Positions 38,293-50,299 of a DNA stretch of 64,000 nt are shown piece after piece. The first letter of the stretch is position 1. Every line of letters starts with the position of its first letter. Origin of the DNA: Loxodes magnus (lineage: Eukaryota > Ciliophora > Karyorelictea > Loxodida > Loxodidae); contig CAMPDV010001788.1 of assembly GCA_946699065.1 (NCBI GenBank), positions 1 through 64,000 on the forward strand, given 5' to 3'. Under the pieces are notes generated by a model. It had not been told where the DNA came from and did not search any database. It was given only the letters and a program-made list of their open reading frames with translations. The translations under genes and the position numbers were made by a program.

Positions 38293-38579
38293 TTTTAATT
38301 ATTTTTCCTTTTAAGTATTAAAATATAAATTTAAACAATAATTAGACTTTTAAACTATCCATTAAATTCCTCTCAGAAGAAACAGATATTAAAAGCTTAT
38401 TTTAAATGTATCTAGGAATAACTAAAATAGAACCTACTATATATATCCTAATAAATGGAATTCTATAAAATAATTTAAAAGTGATACTAATATCTAGAAT
38501 GGCATCTGTAATTTTATAAGCAAATCAAAATAAAATAAATTTTACCTGGATAATTTAGTTACTAAAATTGAGATTTAGT

Positions 38580-39560
38580 AATTATCTTTTCAAATCCTTT
38601 TAATAAATTTCAGTTTCTTGAGTTTGAAATCCATGTTTCTTATCTAATTATTAGATTTTAGATTATTAAAATAGTTCTAAACCTCATCAACTAAATTCTC
38701 TTACATTTGTCCAAGAAAATATTTCTATTTATTATTATTTAAATCAGTTTGGTATCTTTATCCACTTACTAAGATTTAATTATATTTTAGTTAAGTAGTA
38801 TCACTTTCTCTAAAACATCTCTTTTTTATATTCTTCATGTCTATTGTAAGATATGAATATTAGTCTTTAATTGAAAATATTAAGGATATCTGATTACTTT
38901 ATAATTTAGAAAATATAAACCTTTTAGCTTTTCTTCTTTATTCTCACAGTTTATATCAAATCTTAGAAACCCATTTCATACTTTTATCACTTAAGAATGT
39001 TTCATTTATAACCTTGCTTTATCTATTTTTTCTAAATTTATTTGCTGAAGATTATTTTGGTTTTTTAGTTCTCTTTTAAAAAGCAAAAATAAATAAAAAC
39101 TAATTTTTAAGAAATATCATAGTGCTAAAGCTATATTATCATTATAAATTATAATGTTCAAACCTAATTTTATTTTCTTTGGTATTAATAGCTAGTTAGA
39201 CTATATTAAAATGACTTTTTATTCTTTTTATTGAGAAATATAAATTTAATTTATATCAAACTAAGGTAATTCCTAGAGCCAAGTTAAAATTAATGCTTTC
39301 TTTTTTAAAACTTATGAATATATATCAAGTATAAATTAAATAATCTGATTTTTTATTATAAGAGAGTTGTTATTTCTTTTAATTAATCTTCATCTTTATT
39401 AAATTCTTTTTCACTAAAATGCAAAATTGCTGTGCTATCTATTAATTTTTCGACTCATTTTAAGAAATTTTTTATAGTAAGTTTGATATTCTAAAACATA
39501 ATCAAATTTTTACTTTTTATAACTTATTATAGCAGAGGTATGTATCGTAGCTCTTATTCT
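38580..39560 (-). CDS. Possible Lys/Gln-rich protein, function unknown
   Basis: Minus-strand readings are protein-like along ~1 kb: KNFLKWVEKLIDSTAI and EFNKDEDQLKEITTLL in the upstream part, QVIKVWNGFLRFDINCE in the middle, and LVDEVQNYFNNLK with RNMDFKLKKLKFIKRIW near the 3' end. At least two frame changes are needed. No start, stop or family is identified. It sits between tRNA-Phe and the plus-strand kelch gene. Confidence 0.33.
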
Positions 39561-39652
39561 AAAATATCTATCTATATAACTATTATAAAATACTCAGTAA
39601 TTTATATCTAAAGTTAATTCTAAGCTTCAAAGGTAATTTTTAAATAAATAAA

Positions 39653-40804
39653 ATGAAGAGTGCTAACAAAGATAGTATAGTTAAAGTTTTATTTCTAAGA
39701 AAGTTATTAAGGAACTAGAAATAACTGATTGGAAAATTTGGTATAGGAGTCACTAAATATGAAATAATTCCTAATCTAGTTACGATTAAATATTTCAAAC
39801 AAATTTCTACTATTTTAAAATCTTCGAGTACTAAGATGACTTATTCGTTGCAACTGAAGTAGTTCTAAAAATAAGAAATCAATATTGAGAAAACTAAGGA
39901 AAGTCATACTTAAATAGAATAGTTAAAGGATGATGAATTGTTGATTTCAGGTGGTGATTTTACTAAAAGATTTACTTTCTTTTCATCGGAATAAACTTTA
40001 GATTATTAAATGGCGATTCCAAGATGCGCACATAAAACAAATTTTAACAAAAAAAATTTAATTTACATCATTTCAGGCTGTGAGATGGAAGATTTTTAAT
40101 GAAAACATGTGATAGAATGCGAAGTTTTCGATAAAATAAGAAAAAAATTTATTAAAATAGAATCAATAGAAACTCCTGTCAACTTCTTTGGATGCGATTA
40201 ATATAAAAAGTAGGTTTTTGTTTTTGGAGGATATAATAAAGTAAATTATAATCAGAGCAAAATTTAAAAATATGAAATTATTAGAAATGAATGATTGATT
40301 TGCTAAGAAAATTTAATTATAGGAGGGTTAATTTCAGCTATTTATGTTCCTAAAACGAAATACTTTCTCATTTGAGGAAATAATCAAAATTTACCCACTT
40401 AAATTTATGATTTAAAAACTATTCAAAAGCAAGGCAATAAATATCCTTCTCATCATCTTTATTGCGATTTTACTCAACCAATATTAGGTAAAAATTGTGT
40501 TTTTTAGTTTAATATAAAAAATGTTTTATATTAGTACGATTTAAGTAGTACAACATGGAAAAAAATAAAAGGAGATGCTGGTAACTTTCTTTAATAATAA
40601 GATATTTTTTTGCTTCTTTTCCATCAAATTGATTAATAAAGTTAAAAATAAAATAACTACCCTCTATTTTTAATTTGCTTGCCATTTAAAAAGGTAGGCT
40701 TTTCAATTTAATATTAACAATGTTTATTAATAAAAATTGTTAATATAATTCTTAATTTTTTATTTATCTTTATAGGGTAATTATTGTTTATTTCTTAATT
40801 ATGA
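39653..40804 (+). CDS. Kelch-repeat protein
   Basis: The ATG at 39653 opens 383 codons to TGA 40802 without a frame break. The protein starts KSANKDSIVKVLFLRK and has a basic/Gln-rich N-terminal region. Kelch blades follow: ELLISGGDF, LIYIISGCEM, VNFFGCDQYKKQVFVFGGY with KIQKYEIIRNEWLI, IYVPKTKYFLIWGNN and VLYQYDLSSTTWKKIKG. The last ~45 residues are Gln- and Phe/Leu-rich and less convincing, so the true end may be earlier. No signal peptide is seen. The minus-strand paralogue at 36.9-37.9 kb is similar along its length, and the two are divergently oriented about a tRNA-Phe. Confidence 0.78.
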
Positions 40805-41867
40805 TTAAATAACTTAAATATAAATATTTAGTTAGTTCATTATATTTATCGCTTTTAGTTAGCTGAAAATAAGTATTTTATAAGCATATTTATTAATAAT
40901 AAAGGCTATGTTTATTTAATGGTTTTGCATGTATTATATACCATCTAAGAAAACAAATAAATTTCTCTCTATTTGTTAGTTATTTTCTATATTTGAAAAT
41001 TTTTACAATTGAATGTGTTTTGCTATATTTTAATATGATATTAGTGTCATATAATTAAATATATCCTCAATCTAATTCAATTTTCCTTTCTGTTTTTATA
41101 CTCTAATATACATAAAAAAGACACTTCTTTTACTCTATTTGTATATCAAAAGCTTTAAATATTTTATCTTCATTGCTATTTCTCTCTTAAGTAAATTTAT
41201 AAATGTTTTAATTAAAAAATATATTAAGTAATTAATTATAAAACTAAGGTTTTTAATAATTTATCTATAATATCAAAAGACTCTTATTTAATTAAGTTAA
41301 GCTTTACTATATTATTATATCTATAGGCACTAAAAGTTAATAGAAAACGTAATATAAAAACAAAAGTAGTTAAATAGATATGAGAGATATAATAATCTTA
41401 ACTTTTATAAAAATAACTAAAACAAATAGCATTCATTATGCAATCTTCTTAGTCTATTATTTTAGATATGATAAAATCTTTTTTCTCTTTTTATTTCCCA
41501 TTTTAATTAACTTATTAAGTCTTTATGAGTCAATATTTAAAAAATCCATTCATGTTGATAATAATTGAGATTTAAGATGGTTAATTTTATTAGGTATCTT
41601 TAAAATATGAATATAAGAAGTTTGCTTTAGTTTAATTATTTAAAGTTGAATTGAAGATATAAGATAGATGTAAAGCTTGAAAATTGTATTTACCTCTATA
41701 TTATTAAAGTTATATACAAAGTAAGTTTAACTAAAAAGTAAATGTAGACAGAAAGTAGTTAAATGTAGTTAATATATAATAGATAAATAGGATCTGCTTA
41801 CTTAAGAAATGATATAGTAAAGGAAACTAAATTTATTTACTCTTTTTAATTTTGAAATAATTAATTT
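40805..41867. other. AT-rich intergenic DNA
   Basis: No gene or RNA was recognised. Short open stretches here look like chance readings. Confidence 0.4.
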
Positions 41868-42579
41868 TAACAATTTTTTCCTTAGCATTGTTTAGATCTC
41901 TTTAAACTGGTTTATTAAGAATTTTCATGATCAATAAATTGTCTCTAAGTTAATATGTAATTAGTATTAGATCTATGAAGAAAGTATTGATGAATTGATA
42001 TATATTCATGTTTCATTTATGCTAAGAAAAATATAGAAAGATAAATAGCTCATTAATTATCCATCTCCAAAACTATTAGAAATAGCTGGAAAATTAACCT
42101 TAATTGATAGTAATGCTTTATAAATTATATTAATAATCTCAAGCAATATATGAAAAACTAAATATCCACAAACTAAAAGTATTAAAGAATTCTAATAATA
42201 AATTTATGCAAAGGAATTTGGAATAAAATAGACAAATTTAGAATTTTAAAATTTTAGAATTTTATGTTTTAAAATAAATTTAAACTAAATTTAAGGTTAT
42301 AAGTGGTGAGTTAGAAAAGAGTGCTAGATTCAAAAACTAAAATTTAGAAATTAAATTTTATTAACCATTAAATAAAAAGATAAAGCTTTTTAATATTCAT
42401 ATAACATCCTCATTCTCAAATTTATTCCTACCAGTCTTAAATTTTATAATTTGATTTTTTTTTATTTGCTCTATTAAAATTAACTTTTAATGGAACAGAA
42501 AAGTGAATTCTAGCTTATGAATTTGAGAAAATTCTAACTTATAGCTGTGAAGTAGCAGTGTTTACACTTCTAAATCTGA
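41868..42579 (+). CDS. Possible protein, function unknown
   Basis: One plus-strand frame reads convincingly over ~130 codons: YEESIDELIYIHVSFMLRK, INYPSPKLLEIAGKLTLI, SKQ-type spacing, then EFQQQIYAKEFGI. It stays open to TGA 42577. No in-frame ATG was found upstream, and the text just before it (CCTTAG) could be a splice acceptor. No family is recognised. Confidence 0.33.
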
Positions 42580-43356
42580 AAGAAAAATTATTTAAAATTT
42601 TGTGTAGTTATGAAAAATAGTTGGATAGAAATGAATCGATATTATACAAGCTATATTTTCTCATATTTTTACTCATTATATCCTATTAATAAATAGCTTT
42701 ATCATTTAATAGTAAAAAGCATAATTAAGAGTTTTTAATTTATTAGTGTTTCTTAAATAAAGAAATTAAATTTTATAAATTAAGAGAGCAAACAAAAGAT
42801 TCTAAATATCGTAGTTATCAAAATTGTTAAGATAGAAAGAGAGAAAAGCTTTAAGATCACAGCTTGATATTTCAGCTAATTTACTTTATATGCATCAAGA
42901 AAAGTTTCCATAATATTCAATTTTTTAAAATCATTTATTTTAATATTACAAAGAGTAAATATAAGTAAGGAAATAGATTTTTAATTAATAAGCATGTTAC
43001 CAGTTTAATAGACTAAGTAGAATAAGGAATATTACTATCAAATTGATAGCAACTTTAAAGATAAAAAAATAAGGTTATTATGAATGAATTTGTTTAAACA
43101 ATTTAAAGGTATAACTAAAGCTTAAAATATTCCAATGATAAATAAAGAATGATTTAAAGAATTTAATTATAAGAAATTAAATTAACTGTACATATTGATC
43201 AAATATTAGTTACAGAGTTTTTAAATTAATATAAGTAAAGTTATTATTTTTTATTATTATTAATTTAGCTTTCTTAGATTATTAAGGAAACAACAGAATG
43301 GAATATAATAGCTAGGATTATAATAATATTAATAAATCATATCAAATAAAATGAAG
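42580..43356. other. AT-rich intergenic DNA
   Basis: Nothing was recognised between the candidate gene and the second tRNA-Phe. Confidence 0.45.
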
Positions 43357-43429
43357 GCCGAAATAGCTCAGTTGGGAGAGCGTTAGACTGAAGATCTAAA
43401 GGTCCCCGGTTCAATCCCGGGTTTTGGCA
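43357..43429 (+). tRNA. tRNA-Phe (anticodon GAA), second copy
   Basis: This matches the tRNA-Phe at 38,220 except for one C-to-T change on the 3' side of the acceptor stem (TTTTGGC), which turns a G-C pair into G-U. Some downstream flank is shared as well (AAATTTAAACAATAAT), suggesting duplication of a segment slightly larger than the gene. Confidence 0.95.
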
Positions 43430-44144
43430 TTTTTTTGATACATATTTTTAATATTAAATGCATAAATTTAAACAATAATAAACAGATAATCTAGCCATTA
43501 ATCACTCTAAGAAGACGAAAAACGAGTTAATTTTCAGCAGTAGCAAAAATATAAAGCTAAGAATAGTTGTAATTTTTCTGTGAAACGTAAGCACGGAAAA
43601 ACATTTTTGGCTGGTCTTAAATCTTGATAGTACTCCAAGTAGAATATAAAGACATTCTCTCGTTTATATTAGTGTAGTAGAATCAAAAAAAATACAAAGC
43701 TATTATGAAAATGTTCTTGGTAGGAAAAACATCTAAAAGCCGTCCTTTAACCCTACTTAGGTATATGAATTCTAAAAGCTACTCTCTTAAGCAGCAACAC
43801 TAGAAGAGACTTGGATTATTAAAGCATTTAGATTTATACTAATTTTAATTGATTCTATAGTTAAACGATGTGGTCTATTTAAACCTATCCTTAACTTCTT
43901 AATATTAAATCTTATAGATAACTTAAATTAAATATAGATTATCAGAGTAAGTACTTAATTACTTAAACTGTGTATCTTAATAATTAATTTGTACTACTAT
44001 CTTCTTATTTAAGTTTGACTTGAAACTTCAATTTATTAATTTAAGCTATATTTGACTACTTAATTATACTTAGAATTAAAGAGACTAATTAGTAGACTTT
44101 AATATGCTAGCACCAATTTTAAAAATGCTACGTCTTAATTTCAT
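43430..44144. other. Intergenic DNA with weak coding candidate
   Basis: Around 43,560-43,830 the plus strand is less A/T-rich and gives a Lys-rich reading (KAIMKMFLVGKTSKSRPL). A second frame is equally plausible, so no gene is called. The rest is TA-rich. Confidence 0.25.
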
Positions 44145-45451
44145 TCAAGACGTGTAAATAATAAATTAACATAACTTGTTAAAAATATCAGCACATGGAT
44201 CCTTTATATTCGAATATTTTTGTATACTCTAGCATTCTTACTGCATAGCCGTAAATGTTCTTCTAGATTTGTCCACTACCTCGTAAGCTCTTTGTAAATA
44301 CAACATAAGATCTTATTCATACTGTGTTACTATCAAAATTTTTTGTTGATTGATCATATACAAATGCTTCTGATAATAGACTAGAAGCTTCGTGTTTTTG
44401 TCGTTTATCTTGTGAGAATTCTCATAAATAAAGTGACTGTTGTATTTCATAAAATCTATCTGTTAATCTGAAAATTCTACGTTGCAGAGGAATTTGTTGA
44501 TTAGCTCACTTCTATCCATAATGATCTTTTTCTTTTGAGTTCTAAAAGAAGATTGAATATCTTATGTCTGTTTCTTTATTTTCATGTAAATTAGAAATCC
44601 ATTTGTGTTAAATAAGCCTTGGGTATTTATTTTAATCGTACAAGGTTTTTCACTGATTGAAACTTATAACTCATCTTTTTCAAAACTTCATCTTAACTAT
44701 TTTTTTCTTCGATGAATTACAATTAATTCTAGCCTTGAGCTTAAATACTTACATTATTTTCATTTTCTTCAGATTTTTCCCTATCTTCATTATTTTCTAT
44801 TTCTTCGTTCTTTTCCTGCCTTAATTATTTTAAATGCCTTTGCTTTTTTCTCTGTCTTTATTATTTTCCAGTTCTTCTGTTCTTACTTATTTTCGATATT
44901 TTCAGTATTTTCAATATTTTCAGTTCTTTCCCTGTCTGAATTATTTTAAATATCTTCGTTATTTTCCCTGCCTGTATTATTTTCAATTACTTCAGTTCTT
45001 TGCTTACCTTAGATATTTTCAGTATTTTTAGTATCTTCAGTTTATTTCTATTTTCATTAATTTCAATAATTTCGGTTCTTTCCCTTCGATATTTTCAAAA
45101 TCTTCAGATTTCTCTCTTTCCTCATTTTTTTCAGAAGCTTCTTTGCTTTTATATTCTGGATTTTTTTCTCTTCTTCAGCTTGCTCTAAGTATTATAACCC
45201 TTCTGCTAGCGTTAATTTGCTCTTTTTTTAAGTTTCTATTTTCCTAATTCATATTCTAAAGTACATTTTATTCCTTATATGCTAGCTACAACCTTTCTAA
45301 GACTAACTGCTTAAAATTAGTTTGATATTACACCACTCTCAGAATACTAACTTTGCAACTTTTAAATTATATACTCACCTCTTTTTATCTCCTCAAATAC
45401 ATATGGAGATAGAAAGTTTTCATATTGAATGCATTTATCTTCTCTTATCAT
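44145..45451 (-). CDS. Unknown protein with charged repeat region
   Basis: The ATG at 45451 begins MIREDKCIQYENFLSPYVFEE. The middle carries Glu/Asn/Arg-rich repeats (NEEREKSEDFEN, NNSDRERTENIEN). The C-terminal ~180 residues are non-repetitive and clearly protein-like: KPCTIKINTQGLF, DRSELINKFLCNVEFSDQ, SHFIYENSHKINDKNTKLL, YLQRAYEVVDKSRRTF, DPCADIFNKLC. It ends at TGA 44145-44147. Several single-base frame changes fall in A runs within the repeat region. No family is recognised. The repeat may be disordered or coiled coil. Confidence 0.6.
44760..45190 (-). repeat. Minisatellite coding Glu/Asn/Arg-rich repeats
   Basis: Degenerate ~30-36-bp units read, on the minus strand, like GACAGGGAAAGAACTGAAAA followed by ATATTGAAAATAAT. 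They fall inside the gene at 44,145-45,451 and encode DRERTENIENN-type blocks. Frame drifts at A runs. Confidence 0.6.
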
Positions 45452-46823
45452 GCTAATGAACTAGAAAGTTTTCTTTTAATCTTAGCATTCCCAAATTTAA
45501 ATTTCTAGCTTTTAATTAAGTTTTCTTCTACTTAATTATTTGCTCTAACCTTCCTAGCACTGTAAAATACTACCGTATCCTCTGCCTTAAAATGATTGGT
45601 AAATGATTTTAATTAGTCAAGCTTCAGATCTATGAAACGTTACTTTGTTTTGAAAAGTTTTTACTTTTAATTGGCTTGGCTATTGTTGATTTGCCTTGTT
45701 GGAAATTTGTGTTGGTGCTTTTGACCATAAAGTAGTTTTGGTTTGAACTAGAGTGGTTTAAGGTGTTTATTGTTGTTTAAATATATTATCCTTTATAAAG
45801 CAATTTAGTTAGTTAGATAAGGATTTAACTTCTTTTTAAGACTATTGTGTTCTTATTTATCTACAATTCTTTAAGATTGAAATTAATCCTGGTCGTTTAA
45901 GAACTGATTAGATAGTAGCTTCTTTGAGTTATTTGTTATTATTGAGGAAGAGACTTTAGAGTTTAGTTGGTAAATCTTTTGTATAGTAATTTACTCTATC
46001 ACAGCTATTCTCCTCGCTTAGAATGATCTGACTTGCAGTTATAAAGAGGATCTGAGTAGGTTTGATTTAGTATCTAGCATTAAGTTTGTTAGTGGAAGTT
46101 AAAGGAAATGTTTGAAAAGTATGGTTGAAATAGTGTTGATTCTAGGAGTTTATAAAGGTATTATACTTGTTACATTTAAAAGCTAGATGCCTTTGCTGAA
46201 TAATTTGTATCTGAATTAATTGTTTACACTAGTTAATTTGATACTCCTAATTACCTATAAATTTAGCAGTTGTTGATTAAATTAGTAAAATAAAAGGAAA
46301 GTATCTAGAGTTAATGATTGATATTAAACTATTAAATTAAATAAAAAATATTATATCCTAAAAGCATAATAACCATATAGTCTATAAGCATTAAATCAAA
46401 CTTAAATTATTTCAATTATATTAGGTAAATCTCTACCTTTATAAGTATAAGACTTAATAAAGGCTCATTATACCAAACTTTCTTTTTAACCTCAAGAAAC
46501 TATCACTACTATCATTGATAGTTATATATAACAGATAAGGCTTTTCTTATGAAAGATAACTTTTCCAAAATAAATCACTTATTTATAAAAGTTTAACCAA
46601 AAATATAGATATAAAAGCTATAGATAGCTTATCTAAGCAGATCATTTGGAACCTATATATGCTTAGGATATTATCAAACAAAATAACCATTCTACAACTT
46701 TCTTAATTTGCCCTTTTTCAGGCCATTTTTCTCAAGAGTACAAGTAAAGAAGCATATTCTTATTTTAAGTTCCTAGAGTCTCCTCTCTTAAATTTAAAAG
46801 AAACTTCCTTCTGAAAGAAAGAT
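45452..46823. other. Intergenic DNA with G/T to C/A switch
   Basis: The plus strand is G/T-rich from about 45,655 to 46,150 and C/A-rich from about 46,360 to 46,760. No gene was recognised. Confidence 0.4.
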
Positions 46824-47951
46824 ATGGGTGTTCAGTCCTTCATTGTTTCTAATAAGCGGAAAAAGCGATAAAGCTGGAATAGCTTAACTATATCACGATC
46901 AATTTGACTAGTTAGTAGTTCTTAGAAATTAGAAAATGGAAATAATAGCAAAATTATGGTAGTTAATGTTTTTATCATTCCTAACGAGACAAACTTAGAT
47001 CCAAATAGTGTGATTTTCTTGATATGTAACAAAGCTACACTACTAAGGCTTACTTAGTGATATTTAAGAAGATAAAAATTAAAATAAGAATAAGACTAAA
47101 TAAAAGCAATATGATAAGAACTTAATTTTACTTATTAGGATATAAAAGGAATGGAATAAACTATATTACTTATTGATGGAACCTATCTTTCAGATTAATC
47201 AACAAAACCTTTTTCTAAATAACAAGTAACTCACTTTAAACCAGTTTAAGTACAACCACAACTTTAATACAATGCTTTATTATCAATCATTACAATTACA
47301 ATAGTTCAAAATACAGACCAACATTCATTTTAGAACATTATAAATATTATTTAAGTACTGAGTATTAAACTAGTATCATCATATAGAGACTATGGTTAAA
47401 TAGAAAGACTAATTAAGGATAAAAAGAAATTACTAATTTCTTTCTTCCCTACTAAATACAACTCAGTAGCATTCAACTCTTTCATACCAGTACAAAGATA
47501 AAAAAATGCTGAGCAATATTCATTTAAAGACGTGTACGCTATATTCTATTGCTTAGACAGATATAAATTTTATTTCCAAGATCAAGAACAAACTTTCTAC
47601 TAATCAAAGAAAATTCTCCATTAAAATACTGAGCTCAAAATACAGATTGCAGAACACCGATCTTGAACAAAAATGCAAGAAAAGTTTCACGCTTGAAACC
47701 CTTGAGATAGCCTAAATAACCTCATTAGATTAAAACTCACGTTCATTCTACCTAGAACTATCTCTTTAGTTTATTTTCTTTTAGTAATCTCTAATTCGTT
47801 TATTCAGCATTATATATCTGAAGCTATTCATAATTGTTCAATAACTATTTGCTGCTCTACCTGTTTTTAATTTTCTTATTAAATCTATTATCTTATAGCA
47901 AAACTTATTTAGACATTGTTTAATATAGAATCCGTTACCTTACTTAAATGA
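46824..47951 (+). CDS. Unknown protein
   Basis: The ATG at 46824 opens a 375-codon frame to TGA 47949 with no frame break: MGVQSFIVSNKRKKRQSW, NSKIMVVNVFIIPNETNLD, PNSVIFLICNKATLLRL, GMEQTILLIDGTYLSD, FPTKYNSVAFNSF, YSFKDVYAIFYCLDRYKFY. Higher G+C than the flanks and a diverse composition support coding. About six TGA codons are read as Trp, none in the last ~80 codons. The C-terminal ~60 residues are hydrophobic and less certain. No family is recognised. Confidence 0.52.
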
Positions 47952-49569
47952 AATTTAATTTGCCTTTATTTATTCGGTCTTCATTGATATGCCTTTGTTA
48001 AGCCTTCAATCTCTGCTAATTTGTTAGAGTTTATTTTACATCTTTCAATTAGTTGGTTTTTTGTGATTATATCTAATTTTGTACTCAGAAACTACTATTA
48101 TTTTGTAAGTCTTAAATTTTTGGTAAATTATAGTTGATAACTAGGTTTTATTCCTACTTCTTAAAAATGTAAAGTACTTAAATGTTTTCTGTTTCTTATG
48201 TTTTGAAAGTTAAGTTTGTTTAATAAAGCTTTATACTAGTATTACCTATCTGTTATAGATAAAGACTTATTTCTTTTATTAAGCTTATTGTTTTATTCTC
48301 TTTTATATTGCTTTAATTAGAACTTCTTAAAAATAAAGATTAAAAGCTATTAAATTAATGTTGTAGCTGCTATAAATTTAGCTTCTTTTAAGTGTCTTTA
48401 AGCAAACTTATCATTTTTAGCCTAATAAGATAAATAATTTATCTATCCTTTTTCTGCTTAAATTTAAATCTGGTTTAACTAACTTTTTTATTACCTTATT
48501 ATTTCACTAAAGAGGCTTTTTCCTCCTCATCAACTTCTAACTTTATTTTACAGATTGAATATCATAAGAACAGATTGCAGTACTATTCAAAGTATTAAAC
48601 TACGATTCTCTTTACTCTACTTATTCAATCTTGTTTGAAGCATCTATCTGTTATGATTTGCTAAGAGCTTTTCTTTAAGGTCTATTAACATCTAAAGAAG
48701 TGTTCTCAGAAAATGTATTAGCATTACTTGATTAAATAAAGCTATCTTAACTCTTAATCTCTTAGTTTTATTTCTACTAAGCTACTAAGAGACCTATCAG
48801 TAATGAGCTGTAGCCTAATATTAGTTGGCTAATTAATTAGTTTCTGTTGTTTAAGAAGAGACTAAGCTTTCTAATGGTTAGTCTTAGTTGTATGCTAGTT
48901 CTTAAAAATTAGTTTTGAGTTAGTTGGTGTGTGTATGCTATAGATTTGGTTATGATGTAAGATAGTTTTAGAGTAATTAATTGGAGGCAGTTAAACTGTA
49001 TGGTATGATATTGGTGTAGTGATTTGAATTGATAATGAATGGTGTTGTAAAGTGGTTTTATCCTTATAGTGTATTGGTTGAGACTAATTAAGAAGTTTAG
49101 ATTAATTTTAATTAATCTTAAATACTTAAGAGAGGTTAATTAAGCAAGATAACTTCTAATTTAATCTTAAGTTCAAAGAATCAACTTATTAATACTATAT
49201 CAAATCAGTCCACACCTACAATCCTCATCAAAGTTATTCCAAAATACAATTCCATATAATACAGAGCTAACCTTATCTATTCCTTTTCATGTAGATAGGG
49301 AGCAATAGTATCTAAGCCTAATTTATAAACATGTAAAACATATCATTCATTAATATGTCTTACTAACCAACTTTCTATTCATATAACAGATTAACATTAT
49401 CTACCACATTTAACTCCTATTAAACTACAATCTATATCACACCATTTATATTTATTCTAGATTATATCTACTATTTATTAGTTTCAGAAAGCACCAGTAA
49501 AAGATAATATTTATCCCTTTAGTATCTCTAATACCTTATCATCCTATTTATTATCTTTATGGCAAAACA
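47952..49569. other. Intergenic DNA with G/T to C/A switch
   Basis: This is TA-rich DNA. The plus strand is G/T-rich at about 48,860-49,080 and C/A-rich at about 49,190-49,460. No gene was recognised. Confidence 0.4.
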
Positions 49570-50130
49570 TCTTTATCTCCTCTTAGCCAAAATAGCTATT
49601 GCCATTATAAATATGAAAAGCATCGTTTGCATTCGTTTTAGATAGCTAGTTTCTAAGCTCTTTCTCAAATTTTTATTTAGCGTCTCGTATAAAATTTTGG
49701 CTTTATTGACTCTTAGCTGAAACTTAATAACTTTCAACAAACAAAATTAGGAAAATTATTTTTGCTTCTTAAATCCATGAGTTTGCTTAAGCTGTTTAAA
49801 GGTAACCAAATAATGTAAGCAAATATTTAAAATTTAGACTAAGGAGTCTTTAAATTTAGATTTACAGTTATGCCTTTAAATATCAAAGATAGACTTTTTT
49901 GCAATTTGGTGGAGAAAATGCTTTTTCGTAAGATTCTACTACAGTCAAACAAAAGCAAAGGAGAGTTTAAAAGCATGATATTAAAATAAGGCAGCAGATT
50001 TTTATTTAAAGGTAAAAACTATGCTAGATAAATTTGCTTCGTAAGTTGAACTTAATACTGAAACAGAAGAAAGACTTAAAAAGTTAAATAATACTAAAAT
50101 AAAAGTTAAATACTGAAGTGTAATTAGTCT
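49570..50130 (+). CDS. Weak coding candidate
   Basis: A plus-strand frame reads QTKLGKLFLLLKSMSLLKLF, then FKFRFTVMPLNIKDRLFCN and VEKMLFRKILLQSNKSKGEF. A neighbouring frame is also open and plausible (LQFGGENAFSQDSTT). Local G+C is raised. No start, stop or family is identified. Confidence 0.2.
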
Positions 50131-50299
50131 AAGGAATAAATAGAATAAGCCAGGCAATTATATCAATAAGATTTTAAGATATCTTTAACTTTTATAAGAT
50201 ATAAGCTTAATTTAGAAAGCTTAAGAATTATTACATTCAATGAAACTAAACTGATTATTTTCTTTATACGATAATATATAAAAGCTATATATTTAATTA

